In this document: piece by piece, positions 53,712-63,640 of the stretch | Layout: each line of letters begins with the position of its first letter | Numbering within the stretch: position 1 is the stretch's first letter | NCBI RefSeq assembly: GCF_021412625.1 | Contig: NZ_JAKCFI010000003.1 | Span: 744,001-808,000, forward strand | Reading direction: 5' to 3' | DNA from: Myxococcus stipitatus | GTDB lineage: Bacteria; Myxococcota; Myxococcia; Myxococcales; Myxococcaceae | DNA: 64,000 bases | Program-made: the position numbers and the translations under genes | Notes under the pieces: generated by a model | What the model was told of the DNA's origin: nothing | The model's input: only the letters and a program-made list of their open reading frames with translations | The model's database searches: none

Positions 53712-55145
53712 TCACCGGCGACACAACGTTCCGGCGGTGGTGTTGCCGGCGCAGCCTCCGAAGTACTGGTTGGGGGTGGTCGTCCCGTAGCCGCAGTTCC
53801 GCCAGTTGCAGGCGTTCCCTTCGGAGTCGTTCCCGGTGGTCGTACACACGCGCATGGGGGTGTTGCCGCAGCTCGTCCCCGTCGTCGTCGACACGGAACA
53901 CGCGCTGGCGGAGCCGCTGTAGCGCAGGTTGTCGTTGGTCCAGTAGTTGTGCGTGGGCGCCCTGGCTCCAGGGCGAGTGGTCCAGTTGCTCGCGGTGCTC
54001 ACCGTCCAGCCCGGCGCGCACAGCGTGGCGCGATTGTCCCACGTCACCTTGCCCGCGCAGCCCACGAGGTTGTCCGAGAAGACCTGCTCGGTGGTGCCAT
54101 CGGCACACCCCGACGTGGGGAGGCAGAGCGCGCCGGAGGTGCTCGCACACCCGCCGAAGTACTGGTTGGGAGTGGGCGCCCCGTAGCCGCAGTTGCCCCA
54201 GTTGCAGTTGTTGCCCTCGGCGTCCACGCCCGCGCCCCTGCAGACGCCCATGCTGTTCCCCGCGCTGCACGACGAGCCGCTCGTGGTGCTCACGGAGCAC
54301 GCCGACGCGGTGCCGCTGTACTTGAGGTTGTCGCGGGTCCAGTAATGGTGCGTGGGCGCTGTGTAGCCACGCAGGTTGACCCACTCGGCCGCGGTGGCCA
54401 GCCGGTAGCCTGGCGCGCACAACAAGGCCCGATTCGCCCAGGTCGCCTTCCCCGCGCACCCGACCAGTCCCCCCGTGAAGACCTGCTCGGCGGAGCCATC
54501 CGCGCAGCCGTTGGGGGCGATCTTGGGAACACAGACGGTTCCGGCCGTCGGGTTGCCGACGCAACCTCCGAAGTACCGGTTGGGGGTGGTCGTCCCATAG
54601 CCACAGTTCCGCCAGTTGCACGTGTTGCCTTCGGGGTCGTTCCCGGCGGGCGTGCACACGCGCATGGGCATGTTTGCGGGACAGGAGGTGCCGGTCGTCG
54701 TCGAGACGGAACATGAAGTGCTGGAGCCGCTGTACTTGAGGTTGTCGTGGGTCCAGTAGTCGTGCGTGGGGGCAACCCCATGGTGCTGGGTGCTCCACTC
54801 GTTCGCGGTCGCTGGCCGGTAGTCCGAGCCGCAGAGCGTGGCGCGCTGGTCCCACGTCACCTTGCCCGCGCAGCCGACCATCCCGTTGGAGAAGGTCTGC
54901 TCCGTGGTGCCGTCGGCGCACGGCCCCGCGAACATCGAGTCCGACTCCAGGGCGCCATCCTCGGAATCGAACTCACCAGGCGTCTCCTGGGATTCGAGCT
55001 CCTGCGTCTCGGAGTCGAGTTGTGACTCGGGGTCGAACTCGCCCGTCTCTTCCTCGCCTTCGATGGGGGCGTTGCAGGCGACGACCAGCAGCAAAGAGCC
55101 CAGGACGAGCTTCTGCGCGAACGATAGGAATCCCGTGCGTTTCAT
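53712..55145 (-). CDS. Triple-repeat Cys-rich lipoprotein
   Basis: A 477-residue lipoprotein (lipobox LLVVAC, Cys24). Residues 28-72 are an acidic Glu/Asp/Ser linker. From Cys76 on there are three tandem copies of an about 134-residue module. Each opens CADGTTEQ or a variant, then VGCAGKVTW, CAPGYR, DNLKYSG, and closes CNWRNCGYGTTTPNQYFGGC. Each copy holds about ten conserved cysteines. The module was not identified with a named domain. It is likely surface-exposed and adhesive or lectin-like, which is inference. It converges with tRNA array 2. Confidence 0.8.
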   Translation of the reverse strand: MKRTGFLSFAQKLVLGSLLLVVACNAPIEGEEETGEFDPESQLDSETQELESQETPGEFDSEDGALESDSMFAGPCADGTTEQTFSNGMVGCAGKVTWDQRATLCGSDYRPATANEWSTQHHGVAPTHDYWTHDNLKYSGSSTSCSVSTTTGTSCPANMPMRVCTPAGNDPEGNTCNWRNCGYGTTTPNRYFGGCVGNPTAGTVCVPKIAPNGCADGSAEQVFTGGLVGCAGKATWANRALLCAPGYRLATAAEWVNLRGYTAPTHHYWTRDNLKYSGTASACSVSTTSGSSCSAGNSMGVCRGAGVDAEGNNCNWGNCGYGAPTPNQYFGGCASTSGALCLPTSGCADGTTEQVFSDNLVGCAGKVTWDNRATLCAPGWTVSTASNWTTRPGARAPTHNYWTNDNLRYSGSASACSVSTTTGTSCGNTPMRVCTTTGNDSEGNACNWRNCGYGTTTPNQYFGGCAGNTTAGTLCRR

Positions 55146-55488
55146 CAACAGCCACTCCCGTGCGGCATCCCGCTTCGATGCGGGGGGGGGAGGCTTGCCT
55201 GGTGCTTCAGGGAAGGACCAGCGCGCGGCGGAAGGATGTCCAAGGCTGGATAGGTCCCCCGTTCACCCCGAGGGGTTGTCGCGAGCCTTCATCCAGAAGC
55301 GGGCGGAGGTGATGGCTCCAGGGGCTGGATTGCTCACGCTGCCCGAGGGTTCGGTGCCTCGAGAAGTCCTGGAGCTCGTGGCGCGCAACCGGGAGTAGGC
55401 GCGCCAGGGGACGTCGCCGCGTGCCCCGCACCGCCCGCGGCGAACGGGGCGCTTGCTCCAGGACTTCACGGCCCGGAGACGCGGGCGC
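55146..55488. other. Intergenic region, 343 nt
   Basis: Upstream of the Cys-rich lipoprotein and downstream of the hydrolase at 55489 (both minus strand). No convincing coding frame, RNA or repeat was found. It presumably holds the lipoprotein promoter. Confidence 0.4.
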
Positions 55489-56451
55489 TCAGGCGCTCGC
55501 CGCGGAGCGCTCCTCCAGGTGGGGCAGGGCGGGCATGGCGTCCGGCCGGTCCCAGAGGACGAAGTGGCTGCACCCCTCCAGGGTGACGACGTTCAGCGTG
55601 GGCTCCGCGCGGCGGGCGCTCTCCAGCATGGAGCGGGCATCCAGCACCCGGTCCTTGGTCGGCACGAGCACCGTCCCCCGGCGCAGGTTCTTGAACACGG
55701 AGGTGTCCTTCCCGTTCATCCACTCGCCGATGCCTCGGACGTTGGTCTCCATGGTGGAGACCCGCTTCGGGTTGAAGGGGAAGGCGGTGATGAGCTCGCG
55801 CTTGCGAGCGTTCTCCAGCGGCCCCCACGCGCCGCGGTTGTGACGGGAGATGGGCTCGCGGCGCCACAGCGGGATGACGAACGGCAGGAGCCACAACTGG
55901 AGCGCGCCCAGCGCGACGTACGGCCGGGCCTGGGGCAGCACCGGGGCCTCGAGGACGACCTCCACCTTCTCGAACAGGTCGGGCCGCATCGACGCGGCCT
56001 CCAGCACCACGGCGCCTCCTCGCGAGTGGCCGTGGACGCGGATGTGCTCCGTCCGGGGGAGGTGCTCCAGCGCCTGCAACAGCACCTCCGCGTCGTACGC
56101 GATGCTGCCCTCCGGCGCCTGGGGCACCTTCGCCCAGGGCGCCGGGCGCTCGACCGGCTGGGTGATGGGCAGGTGGTAGTCGCAGCTCGTCAGCTGGATG
56201 AGCTGGATGTCGGGGGCGGCGTAGTGCTCGTGCGTGAAGTAGCGCATGCTGGCCACGAAGCCGTGCATGCAGATGACCGTGGCGCGGGGGGCCTCGCTGT
56301 GCCGCTCCGCGATGACGGCCTTGCCCACCCGGTGGATGACCCCGTCGAACGGCTCCAGCGGGCAGGACGGGCCCTCGCGACGCAGCAGCCACCACCGCGC
56401 GGTGGCGGCGAGGACGCCGAGGCCGATGATGCTTCCGATGACCTGATACAT
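55489..56451 (-). CDS. Alpha/beta hydrolase with N-terminal membrane helix
   Basis: A 320-residue protein with one N-terminal hydrophobic helix (MYQVIGSIIGLGVLAATA) and an alpha/beta-hydrolase fold: VICMHGFVASMRYF, nucleophile elbow VHGHSRGGAVV, and catalytic His in CSHFVLWDRPD. Substrate unknown. GGGAG precedes the ATG. It lies 50 nt downstream of the acyl-CoA dehydrogenase gene on the same strand and may be its operon partner. Confidence 0.87.
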   Translation of the reverse strand: MYQVIGSIIGLGVLAATARWWLLRREGPSCPLEPFDGVIHRVGKAVIAERHSEAPRATVICMHGFVASMRYFTHEHYAAPDIQLIQLTSCDYHLPITQPVERPAPWAKVPQAPEGSIAYDAEVLLQALEHLPRTEHIRVHGHSRGGAVVLEAASMRPDLFEKVEVVLEAPVLPQARPYVALGALQLWLLPFVIPLWRREPISRHNRGAWGPLENARKRELITAFPFNPKRVSTMETNVRGIGEWMNGKDTSVFKNLRRGTVLVPTKDRVLDARSMLESARRAEPTLNVVTLEGCSHFVLWDRPDAMPALPHLEERSAASA

Positions 56452-56501
56452 GCGCGACTCCCAGGGGAGCGAGCGTCACCAGGCCCTCGAAGGGGTCCGG
56501 C

Positions 56502-57653
56502 TCAGCTCGCCTCGCGCATCATATTGCGCGCGATGACGAGCTGTTGAATCTGACTGGTGCCCTCGTAGAGCCGGAACAGGCGGACGTCGCGGTAGAACCG
56601 CTCGATGCCATAGTCCGCGATATACCCGGCACCACCGAAAATCTGCACCGCCCGGTCCGCCACCCGTCCCACCATTTCACTGGCGAACAGCTTGCAGCAG
56701 GAGGCCTCGGTGCTGATGTTCTGCCCCTGGTCCCTGCGCCCGGCGGCATCCAGCACCATGCAGCGCGCGGCGTACGTCTCCATGCGACTGTCCGCGAGCA
56801 TCGCCTGGATGAGCTGGAACTCCGCGATGGGCTTGCCGAACTGCTGGCGCTCCATGGCGTAGCGCAGGCTCTCCCGGATGAGCCGCTCGGCGATGCCCAC
56901 GCACACCGCGGCGATGTGCAGCCGCCCCCGGTCCAGCACCTTCATCGCCGTCTTGAAGCCCTGGCCCTCCTGTCCTCCAAGCAATTGGGAGGCGGGGACC
57001 CGGCAGTCCTCGAACAGGACGTCCGCGGTGTGGGTGCCCTTCTGGCCCATCTTCTTGTCCGCGGGGCCGATGTGCAGCCCCGGCGTGCCCGCCTCCACGA
57101 GGAACGCGGAGATGCCGCTGGCGCCCTTGTCCTCCGGGTTGGTGCGCGCCATCACCGTGAACAGGCCCGCCTCCGGCGCGTTGGTGATGAAGCGCTTGGT
57201 GCCGTCGAGCACGTAGTGGTCGCCCTGGCGGCGCGCGGTGGTGCGCAGCGACGACGCGTCCGAGCCCGCGTTGGGCTCCGTGAGCGCGAACGCGCCGACG
57301 ATTTCGCCCGACGCCAGCCGGGGCAGGTACTTGCGCTTCTGCTCCTCCGTGCCGTCCAGGATGATGCCCTGCGACCCGATGCCGTTGTTGGTGCCGATGA
57401 GCGAGCGGAAGGCCGGTGACGTCTGCCCGAGCACGAAGGCCACCTGGACCTCCTGGCTCATGTCCAGGCCGATGCCGCCGTACTCCACGGGCGTGGACAG
57501 GCCGAACAGGCCCAAATCGCGCATCTCCCCGATGATGTCCGCCGGGATGGCGTCCTCGTCCGCGACCCGGTGCTCGTTGGGCATGAGCCGCTCCTTCACG
57601 AAGCGCTCGAGCGTGGACAGCAGTTGAGCGAGTGTTTCGTCGTCACGAGCCAT
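56502..57653 (-). CDS. Acyl-CoA dehydrogenase
   Basis: A 383-residue FAD enzyme making the trans-2-enoyl-CoA from acyl-CoA. Family motifs are [37 protein letters not shown] and the catalytic-Glu loop [20 protein letters not shown] near the C-terminus. Length is standard. It lies 16 nt after the IclR gene, so the regulator and the first beta-oxidation step share a transcript; the other steps are on the divergent arm. Confidence 0.95.
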   Translation of the reverse strand: MARDDETLAQLLSTLERFVKERLMPNEHRVADEDAIPADIIGEMRDLGLFGLSTPVEYGGIGLDMSQEVQVAFVLGQTSPAFRSLIGTNNGIGSQGIILDGTEEQKRKYLPRLASGEIVGAFALTEPNAGSDASSLRTTARRQGDHYVLDGTKRFITNAPEAGLFTVMARTNPEDKGASGISAFLVEAGTPGLHIGPADKKMGQKGTHTADVLFEDCRVPASQLLGGQEGQGFKTAMKVLDRGRLHIAAVCVGIAERLIRESLRYAMERQQFGKPIAEFQLIQAMLADSRMETYAARCMVLDAAGRRDQGQNISTEASCCKLFASEMVGRVADRAVQIFGGAGYIADYGIERFYRDVRLFRLYEGTSQIQQLVIARNMMREAS

Positions 57654-57669
57654 GGATGTGTCTTCCTTG

Positions 57670-58524
57670 TCACCGGCGCTGCAGGGCCGCCTCGACGTTG
57701 CGCACGAGGTTCACCAGCCGCGGACCGATATCCAGCAGCAGCCGTTGCTTGGGCAGCAGGAACGAGGGGCCGCCACAGTTGAAGGCGAGGATGCCGCTGC
57801 CGTCCGGCGGGATGAAGGGCACGCCCACCGCGTTGACGTCCCGGTCCCAGTCTCCGATGGAGAGCGTGAAGCCGTGCGTGCGGTAGTCCTCAAGCGCCTT
57901 CTCGATGCTCGCCTCGATGCGCGGCCACTTCTCCGGCTCGCGCTTGGCCATGTGGCCCATGAAGTAGCGCCGCTCGCCCTCCGGTAGCGCGGCGAGCAGC
58001 GCGCGCCCCATGGCCGTCGTGGCCAGCGGCAGCCGCGAGCCGATGTCCAGCCGCAGCGTCACCGCCGCCGTGGAGCGACAGTGCTCCACGTACACCACGT
58101 TCATCCGGTCGCGGCTTCCGAGCGAGACCGGCACGTTCGCGTAGTCCGCCAGGTCCTGCATCAGCGGCCGGGCCACGTCGCGCACGCCCATGTTGGAGAG
58201 CGCCGCGAAGCCCAGCGCGAGCACCCGCGTGCTCAGCTGATACTTGCCCAGCCGCTCCGAATACGTGAGGTACCCCAGCCGCGTCAGCGTGTGCGTCAGC
58301 CGGGAGATGGTGGGCTTGGGCAGGCCCGTGCTCGCCGCCAGCTCCTGGTTGCCGAGCATGGGCCGCTGCGGCGTGAACGCGCGCAGTATCTCCAGTCCGC
58401 GCGCCAGCGCCGTCACGAACTGCCGGTCCTTCACTTCCTCGGCGCTCACCTGCTCCAGCGAATCCACGAAGGAAGCACCGACTTCTTCATTGGGGGGGAA
58501 CGAGGGGGCAGCGAAACGTGGCAT
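57670..58524 (-). CDS. IclR-family transcriptional regulator
   Basis: A 284-residue regulator: winged HTH at about 35-95 (FVTALARGLEILRAF, STGLPKPTISRLTHTLTRLGYL), then the IclR effector domain with VYVEHC, RLPLATTAMGRALLAAL and GVPFIPPDGSGILAFN. The PcaR/PobR-like opening RGLEILRAF fits a regulator of aromatic or fatty-acid use. It probably binds the palindrome at 58592-58618 and controls both divergent arms. Confidence 0.92.
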   Translation of the reverse strand: MPRFAAPSFPPNEEVGASFVDSLEQVSAEEVKDRQFVTALARGLEILRAFTPQRPMLGNQELAASTGLPKPTISRLTHTLTRLGYLTYSERLGKYQLSTRVLALGFAALSNMGVRDVARPLMQDLADYANVPVSLGSRDRMNVVYVEHCRSTAAVTLRLDIGSRLPLATTAMGRALLAALPEGERRYFMGHMAKREPEKWPRIEASIEKALEDYRTHGFTLSIGDWDRDVNAVGVPFIPPDGSGILAFNCGGPSFLLPKQRLLLDIGPRLVNLVRNVEAALQRR

Positions 58525-58591
58525 GGGTTCGCGGTCCTGAATGAGCGGGATTGCCAGAACGATAGACAGACAGTAAAAGAGGGTCAAGGTC

Positions 58592-58618
58592 TGCGAAATT
58601 CAGTTTCGCATAGCGAAA
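58592..58618. promoter_or_regulatory. Palindromic operator with three half-sites
   Basis: TGCGAAA (592-598), 5-nt spacer, TTTCGCA (604-610) form a perfect 7-bp inverted repeat, and a third half-site GCGAAATT follows at 613-620. It lies between the divergent IclR and enoyl-CoA hydratase genes, just upstream of the latter. This position and multi-half-site design fit an IclR operator. Confidence 0.7.
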
Positions 58619-58623
58619 TTGGG

Positions 58624-59403
58624 ATGCCAGCCATGGCGGATGTGTTTGTCGAGAAACCCGAGGATGGACTCGCGGTGGTGCGACTTCACCGGCCCGAGGT
58701 CCGCAACGCATTGAGCATGGAGTTGCGGCGTGAGCTGGCCGCCTGCTTCCAGGAGCTGGGAGCGGACGCGGCGGTGCGCTGCATCGTGCTGACGGGCGGG
58801 CCGGAATATTTCGCGGCGGGCGCGGACCTGCGGGCGCTGGTGGAGGCGACGCCGGTGGAGTTGATGCTGCGCGACACGCACCTGCTGTGGAGGGCGCTCG
58901 CGGAGTGTCCCAGCCCGGTCGTCGCGGCGGTGAACGGATATGCGCTCGGCGGTGGCTGTGAGCTGGCGATGCACGCGGACATGATTGTCGCGGGAGAGGG
59001 CGCCAGCTTCGGTCAGCCGGAGGTGCGCGTGGGCATCATGCCGGGGGCGGGGGGCACGCAGCGGCTCACGCGGGCGGTGGGGAAGTTCAAGGCGATGAAG
59101 CTCCTGCTCACCGGCGAGCCCGTCACCGCGCGCGAGGCGGAGGCGATGGGGCTCGTCACGGAGGTGGTCCCCGACGACCAGGTGTTGGCGCGGGCGCTCG
59201 CGCTGGCGCGCAAGGTGGCGCGGTTGCCGCCGCTGGCGGTGAGACAAATCAAGGAGGTCGTCCTCGCCGGCCAGGACGCGCCGCTGGCGGACGCGCTGCT
59301 GCTGGAGCGCAAGGCGTTCCAGCTGCTGTTCGCCTCGCGCGACCAGAAGGAGGGCATGCGGGCCTTCCTCGACAAGCGCAAGCCCACCTTCGAGGGACGC
59401 TGA
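58624..59403 (+). CDS. Enoyl-CoA hydratase
   Basis: A 259-residue crotonase-fold enzyme that hydrates trans-2-enoyl-CoA. Oxyanion-hole segments are YFAAGADLRAL and NGYALGGGCELAM; the two catalytic Glu positions are in GGGCELAMHADM and SFGQPEVRVGIMPGAGGTQ. The ATG at 58624 or the one at 58633 (MADVF) may be used; neither has a clear ribosome binding site, and the operator overlaps the region. First gene of the plus-strand arm. Confidence 0.94.
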   Translation: MPAMADVFVEKPEDGLAVVRLHRPEVRNALSMELRRELAACFQELGADAAVRCIVLTGGPEYFAAGADLRALVEATPVELMLRDTHLLWRALAECPSPVVAAVNGYALGGGCELAMHADMIVAGEGASFGQPEVRVGIMPGAGGTQRLTRAVGKFKAMKLLLTGEPVTAREAEAMGLVTEVVPDDQVLARALALARKVARLPPLAVRQIKEVVLAGQDAPLADALLLERKAFQLLFASRDQKEGMRAFLDKRKPTFEGR

Positions 59404-59404
59404 C

Positions 59405-60928
59405 ATGCTGGACGTCAACGGCGCGGGGCTCGTCCTGGGAGTCGTCGGCACGGGTGTCATGGGGCGCGGCATCGCGCAGCTCGCCGCCCAGGCGGGCATC
59501 ACCGTGCGGTTGTTCGACAGCCGCCCCCTGGCGGCGGAGGAGGCGCGCGCGTCGGTGGGGGCGACGTTCGACGCGCTGACGGCCAAGGGGCGTATGTCCA
59601 ACGAAGACGCGCGCGCGGCGCTGGCTCGGTTGGAGGTCGTCGCCTACGAGGCGTCGCTCGCGGGCTGCCACGTGGTGGTGGAGGCCATCGTCGAGGACCT
59701 GCGGGTGAAGCGAGAGCTGTTCACGCGGCTGGAGGGCATCGTCGGGCCGGAGTGCTTGCTGGCCACCAACACCTCGTCGCTGTCCGTCACCGCCATCGCC
59801 GCGACCTGTGAGCGCCCGGGGCGGGTGGGCGGCTTCCACTTCTTCAACCCCGTTCCGCTGATGAAGGTGGTGGAGGTCATCGAGGGAGCGCGCACGGAGC
59901 CCTGGGTGGGCGAGGCGCTGGTGGCCCTCGCGAAGCGCCTGGGACATCGCCCGGTGCGCGCCGCCGACACGCCGGGCTTCATCGTCAATCACGCCGGGCG
60001 CGGCTTCGGCACGGAGGCGCTGCGCATCCTCCAGGAGGGCGTGGCGTCGTTCGACGACATCGACCGCATCCTCCGCGACGCCGCCGGCTTCCGGATGGGC
60101 CCCTTCGAGCTGCTGGACCTGACGGGGCTGGATGTCTCGCACCCGGTGATGGAGTCCGTCTACGAGCAGTTCTACCAGGAGCCGCGCTTCCGTCCGTCGT
60201 ACGTGCTGCGCCAGCGGCTCGCGGCGGGGCTGCTCGGGCGCAAGAGCGGGCGTGGGTTCTACTCCCATGAGGGTGGCAGGCAGCAGCCGGTCCCCACCCC
60301 CGCGATTCCCCCCGGCGAGCGCCGCCCGGTCTGGGTGGCGGCGGACGAGCCCGCCTGGCGGGACGCGTTGGTGGCCCTCGTCCGCGCGGCGGGGTGGTTC
60401 CCGGACGACGGCGAGCGCCCGGCGGCGGAGTCACTGTGCCTCGTCGCGCCGCTGGGCAGGGACGCGACCACCACCGCGCTCGCGCTGGAGGTGGACCCGG
60501 AGCGGACGGTGGCGGTGGACCTGTTGTTCGGACCGGAGCGCCGTCGCACGGCGATGAGCACGCCGGTGACGCGGCCCGCGTTCCTCGACTCGGCGCTCGC
60601 GTTGTTGTCCGCGGATGGCACGCCGGTGTCCCGCATCCACGACAGCACGGGCTTCGTCGCGCAGCGTGTGCTGGCCACGGTGGTCAACATCGCGTGCGAC
60701 ATCGCCCAGCAGCGCATCGCCAGTCCGGAGGACATCGACGCGGCGGTGACGCTGGGGCTGGGCTATCCGCGCGGGCCGCTGGCGTGGGGTGACGCGCTCG
60801 GGCCGCGCCGGCTGTCGAAGGCACTGGAAGCGATTCATGCCGCGTCGGGGGACCCGCGCTACCGCGCGAGCCCCTGGTTGTCGCGCCGGGCCCGGCTCGG
60901 CGTCTCCCTCCTCACCCCCGAGAGCTGA
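59405..60928 (+). CDS. 3-hydroxyacyl-CoA dehydrogenase (PaaH-type)
   Basis: A 507-residue NAD-dependent enzyme: Rossmann motif GVVGTGVMGRGIAQLAAQAG, catalytic His in GGFHFFNPVPLMK, GFIVNHAGRGFGTEALR, and a second C-terminal domain ending YPRGPLAWGDALG. The two-domain C-terminus and length match the PaaH/PaaC type used in phenylacetate degradation and in ordinary beta-oxidation. It starts 1 nt after the hydratase stop. Confidence 0.94.
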   Translation: MLDVNGAGLVLGVVGTGVMGRGIAQLAAQAGITVRLFDSRPLAAEEARASVGATFDALTAKGRMSNEDARAALARLEVVAYEASLAGCHVVVEAIVEDLRVKRELFTRLEGIVGPECLLATNTSSLSVTAIAATCERPGRVGGFHFFNPVPLMKVVEVIEGARTEPWVGEALVALAKRLGHRPVRAADTPGFIVNHAGRGFGTEALRILQEGVASFDDIDRILRDAAGFRMGPFELLDLTGLDVSHPVMESVYEQFYQEPRFRPSYVLRQRLAAGLLGRKSGRGFYSHEGGRQQPVPTPAIPPGERRPVWVAADEPAWRDALVALVRAAGWFPDDGERPAAESLCLVAPLGRDATTTALALEVDPERTVAVDLLFGPERRRTAMSTPVTRPAFLDSALALLSADGTPVSRIHDSTGFVAQRVLATVVNIACDIAQQRIASPEDIDAAVTLGLGYPRGPLAWGDALGPRRLSKALEAIHAASGDPRYRASPWLSRRARLGVSLLTPES

Positions 60929-60933
60929 CCCCG

Positions 60934-62130
60934 ATGAACGCCTTCATCTACGACGGGCTGCGCACTCCCTTCGGTCGCCATGCCGGCGCGCTCGCCCCGG
61001 TCCGCCCCGATGACCTGTTGGCCAACGTCATCCGAGCCCTGATGTCGCGAGGCCCCTTCGAGCCCGATGACGTGGAGGACGTCGTCATCGGCTGCACCAA
61101 TCAAGCGGGCGAGGACAGCCGCAACGTGGCCCGACACGCGGCGTTGCTCGCGGGGCTGCCGGTGGAGACCGGAGGCGTGACGGTCAATCGCCTGTGTGGG
61201 AGCGGGCTGGCGGCGGTGCTCGACGCCGCGCGCGCCGTGCTCGCGGGACAGGGTGAGTTGTTCGTCGCCGGAGGCGTGGAGAGCATGAGCCGCGCCCCCT
61301 TCGCCCTGGCGAAGGCGGAGTCGGCCTTCAGTCGCGACGCGAAGGTCTTCGACACGACGCTGGGGGCGCGCTTCCCCAACCCCCGCCTCGTCGCGCGCCA
61401 TGGCGGGGACACGATGCCGGAGACGGCCGACAACGTCGCCCGCGAGCTGGGCATCAGCCGTGAGGCGAGCGACCGGTTCGCGCTGGCCTCGCAACAGAAG
61501 TACGCGGCGGCGAAGGCCCGGGGATTCTTCAATGGGGAGCTGGTGCCCGTGGAGCTGCCAGGGCGTCGTGGTGCCGTCACCACGGTGGAGGTGGACGAAC
61601 ACCCGCGCCCGGAGACGACGCTCGACAAGCTGGCGGCGCTCAAGGCGCTCGCGGAGGACGGCGTCGTCACGGCGGGGAATGCCTCCGGCATCAACGACGG
61701 TGCCGCCGCGCTGCTCGTGGGCGGGCTGGCGGTGGGCGAGCGTACGGGGTGCAAGCCGCTGGCGCGCATCGTGTCGGCGGCCATCGCGGGCGTGCCTCCT
61801 CGCACGATGGGGCTGGGCCCCGTCCCGGCCGCGCGCAAGGCGCTGGAGCGGGCGGGCCTGTCGCTCGCGGACATGGACGTCATCGAAATCAACGAAGCCT
61901 TCGCGCCCCAGGTGCTGGGCTGCCTCAAGCTGCTCGAGCTGGACGAGGACGACAGCCGGGTGAATCCGAATGGTGGCGCCATCGCCGTGGGGCATCCGCT
62001 CGGGGCCTCGGGTGCGCGGCTGGCGCTGACGGCGGCGCGCCAGCTCCAGGTGGCCGGTGGACGCCACGCGCTGGTGAGCATGTGCATCGGCGTGGGGCAG
62101 GGCATCGCCGCAGTCCTCGAGCGCGTCTGA
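60934..62130 (+). CDS. Acetyl-CoA acyltransferase (thiolase)
   Basis: A 398-residue degradative thiolase. Nucleophile Cys in VNRLCGSGLAA, GGVESMSRAPF, His in NPNGGAIAVGHPLGASGAR, and the second Cys in CIGVGQGIAAVLE. It resembles 3-oxoadipyl-CoA/acetyl-CoA acyltransferases (PaaJ/PcaF-like). It follows the dehydrogenase by 5 nt and completes the beta-oxidation set. Confidence 0.94.
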   Translation: MNAFIYDGLRTPFGRHAGALAPVRPDDLLANVIRALMSRGPFEPDDVEDVVIGCTNQAGEDSRNVARHAALLAGLPVETGGVTVNRLCGSGLAAVLDAARAVLAGQGELFVAGGVESMSRAPFALAKAESAFSRDAKVFDTTLGARFPNPRLVARHGGDTMPETADNVARELGISREASDRFALASQQKYAAAKARGFFNGELVPVELPGRRGAVTTVEVDEHPRPETTLDKLAALKALAEDGVVTAGNASGINDGAAALLVGGLAVGERTGCKPLARIVSAAIAGVPPRTMGLGPVPAARKALERAGLSLADMDVIEINEAFAPQVLGCLKLLELDEDDSRVNPNGGAIAVGHPLGASGARLALTAARQLQVAGGRHALVSMCIGVGQGIAAVLERV

Positions 62131-62180
62131 GGACGCGCCTTCTTCAATCGATTCATTTCCTCTGATGAGGGGAGAACCGC

Positions 62181-63599
62181 ATGCAGGTCTTCGACAAGCT
62201 CTACATCGGCGGTGAGTGGGTGGCGCCTTCGGGTCCGGGGCACATCGACGTGGTCAGCGCCTCCACCGAGGAGGTGATGGGGCGCGTCCCCGAGGGCACG
62301 GTGGAGGACGTGGAGCGGGCGGTGCGCGCGGCGCGCGCGGCCTTCGAGTCCTGGTCCACGCTGCCTGTCGCCGCGCGTGTCGACGTGCTGAAGCGCCTCC
62401 AGGAGGGGCTGACGGCGCGGCAGGACGAGCTGGCGCGGACCATCACCGGCGAGGTGGGCATGCCGCTGGGGCTGGCGAAGGCCATCCAGGTGGGCACGCC
62501 CATCACGGTGACGGGCTCGTACGTGAAGCTCCTCCAGGAGCACGCCTTCGAGGAGCAGGTAGGCAACTCCCTGGTGGTGCGCGAGCCCGTGGGGGTCGTC
62601 GCCTGCATCACTCCGTGGAACTACCCGCTGCATCAAATCGTGGCCAAGGTGGCGCCCGCGCTGGCGGCCGGGTGCACCGTGGTGCTCAAGCCCAGCGAGG
62701 TGGCGCCGCTCAATGCCTTCATCCTCGCGGAGGTCCTCCACGCGGCGGGGTTGCCCGCGGGCGTCTTCAACCTCGTCTCGGGGACGGGCCTGGGGGTAGG
62801 CGAGGCGCTCGTCAGCCACCCGCAGGTGGACATGGTCTCCTTCACGGGCTCGACGCGCGCCGGGCGCCGGGTGTCGGAGCTGGCCGCCGCCACCGTGAAG
62901 CGCGTGGCGCTGGAGCTGGGCGGCAAGTCCGCCTCCATCCTGCTGGATGACGTGAACCTCAAGAACGCGGTGAAGCGGAGCGTGGGCAACTGCTTCCTCA
63001 ACTCGGGGCAGACCTGCACGGCGCACACGCGGCTGCTGGTGCCCCGCGCGCTGCACGAGGAGGCGGCGCGGCTGGCGGCGGAGACGGCGGCGACCTTCAC
63101 CGTCGGGGACCCATTCAAGAACGAGGCGAAGCTGGGGCCGGTCATCTCCCACGTCCAGCGCGCGCGGGTCCGGCAGTACATCGAGCTGGGGCTTCGCGAG
63201 GGTGCACGGCTGGTCGCGGGTGGGCCCGAGCAACCCGAGGGGCTCCCCAAGGGCTACTACGTGAAGCCCACCGTCTTCGCGGACGTCGCCCCGGAGATGG
63301 TCATCGCGCAGGAGGAGATCTTCGGCCCCGTGCTGACCATCCTGCCCTACGCGGACGAGGACGACGCGGTCCGCATCGCCAATGGCACCATCTACGGGCT
63401 TGCGGGAGGCGTCTGGTCCGAGGACGTGGAGCGCGCGAAGCGCGTCGCGCGCCGCCTGCGCACCGGCCAGGTGGACATCAATGGTGGACGCTTCAATCCA
63501 CTGGCTCCGTTCGGGGGCTACCGACAGTCGGGCAACGGCCGCGAGCTGGGCCGCTACGGGCTGGAGGAGTTCCAGGAACTGAAGGCCATCCAACTCTGA
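62181..63599 (+). CDS. NAD(P)-dependent aldehyde dehydrogenase
   Basis: A 472-residue [31 protein letters not shown] region, coenzyme loop [12 protein letters not shown], catalytic Glu in [12 protein letters not shown], catalytic Cys in NSGQTCTAH, and the C-terminal NGREL segment. It oxidises an aldehyde to the acid. It sits between thiolase and alcohol dehydrogenase, so an alcohol-to-acid route feeding the beta-oxidation genes is likely. GGGGAG precedes the ATG. Confidence 0.93.
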   Translation: MQVFDKLYIGGEWVAPSGPGHIDVVSASTEEVMGRVPEGTVEDVERAVRAARAAFESWSTLPVAARVDVLKRLQEGLTARQDELARTITGEVGMPLGLAKAIQVGTPITVTGSYVKLLQEHAFEEQVGNSLVVREPVGVVACITPWNYPLHQIVAKVAPALAAGCTVVLKPSEVAPLNAFILAEVLHAAGLPAGVFNLVSGTGLGVGEALVSHPQVDMVSFTGSTRAGRRVSELAAATVKRVALELGGKSASILLDDVNLKNAVKRSVGNCFLNSGQTCTAHTRLLVPRALHEEAARLAAETAATFTVGDPFKNEAKLGPVISHVQRARVRQYIELGLREGARLVAGGPEQPEGLPKGYYVKPTVFADVAPEMVIAQEEIFGPVLTILPYADEDDAVRIANGTIYGLAGGVWSEDVERAKRVARRLRTGQVDINGGRFNPLAPFGGYRQSGNGRELGRYGLEEFQELKAIQL

Positions 63600-63640
63600 G
63601 CAATCCCCCCGCTTCGCCTCTACGACCCAGGAGCCCCCTC

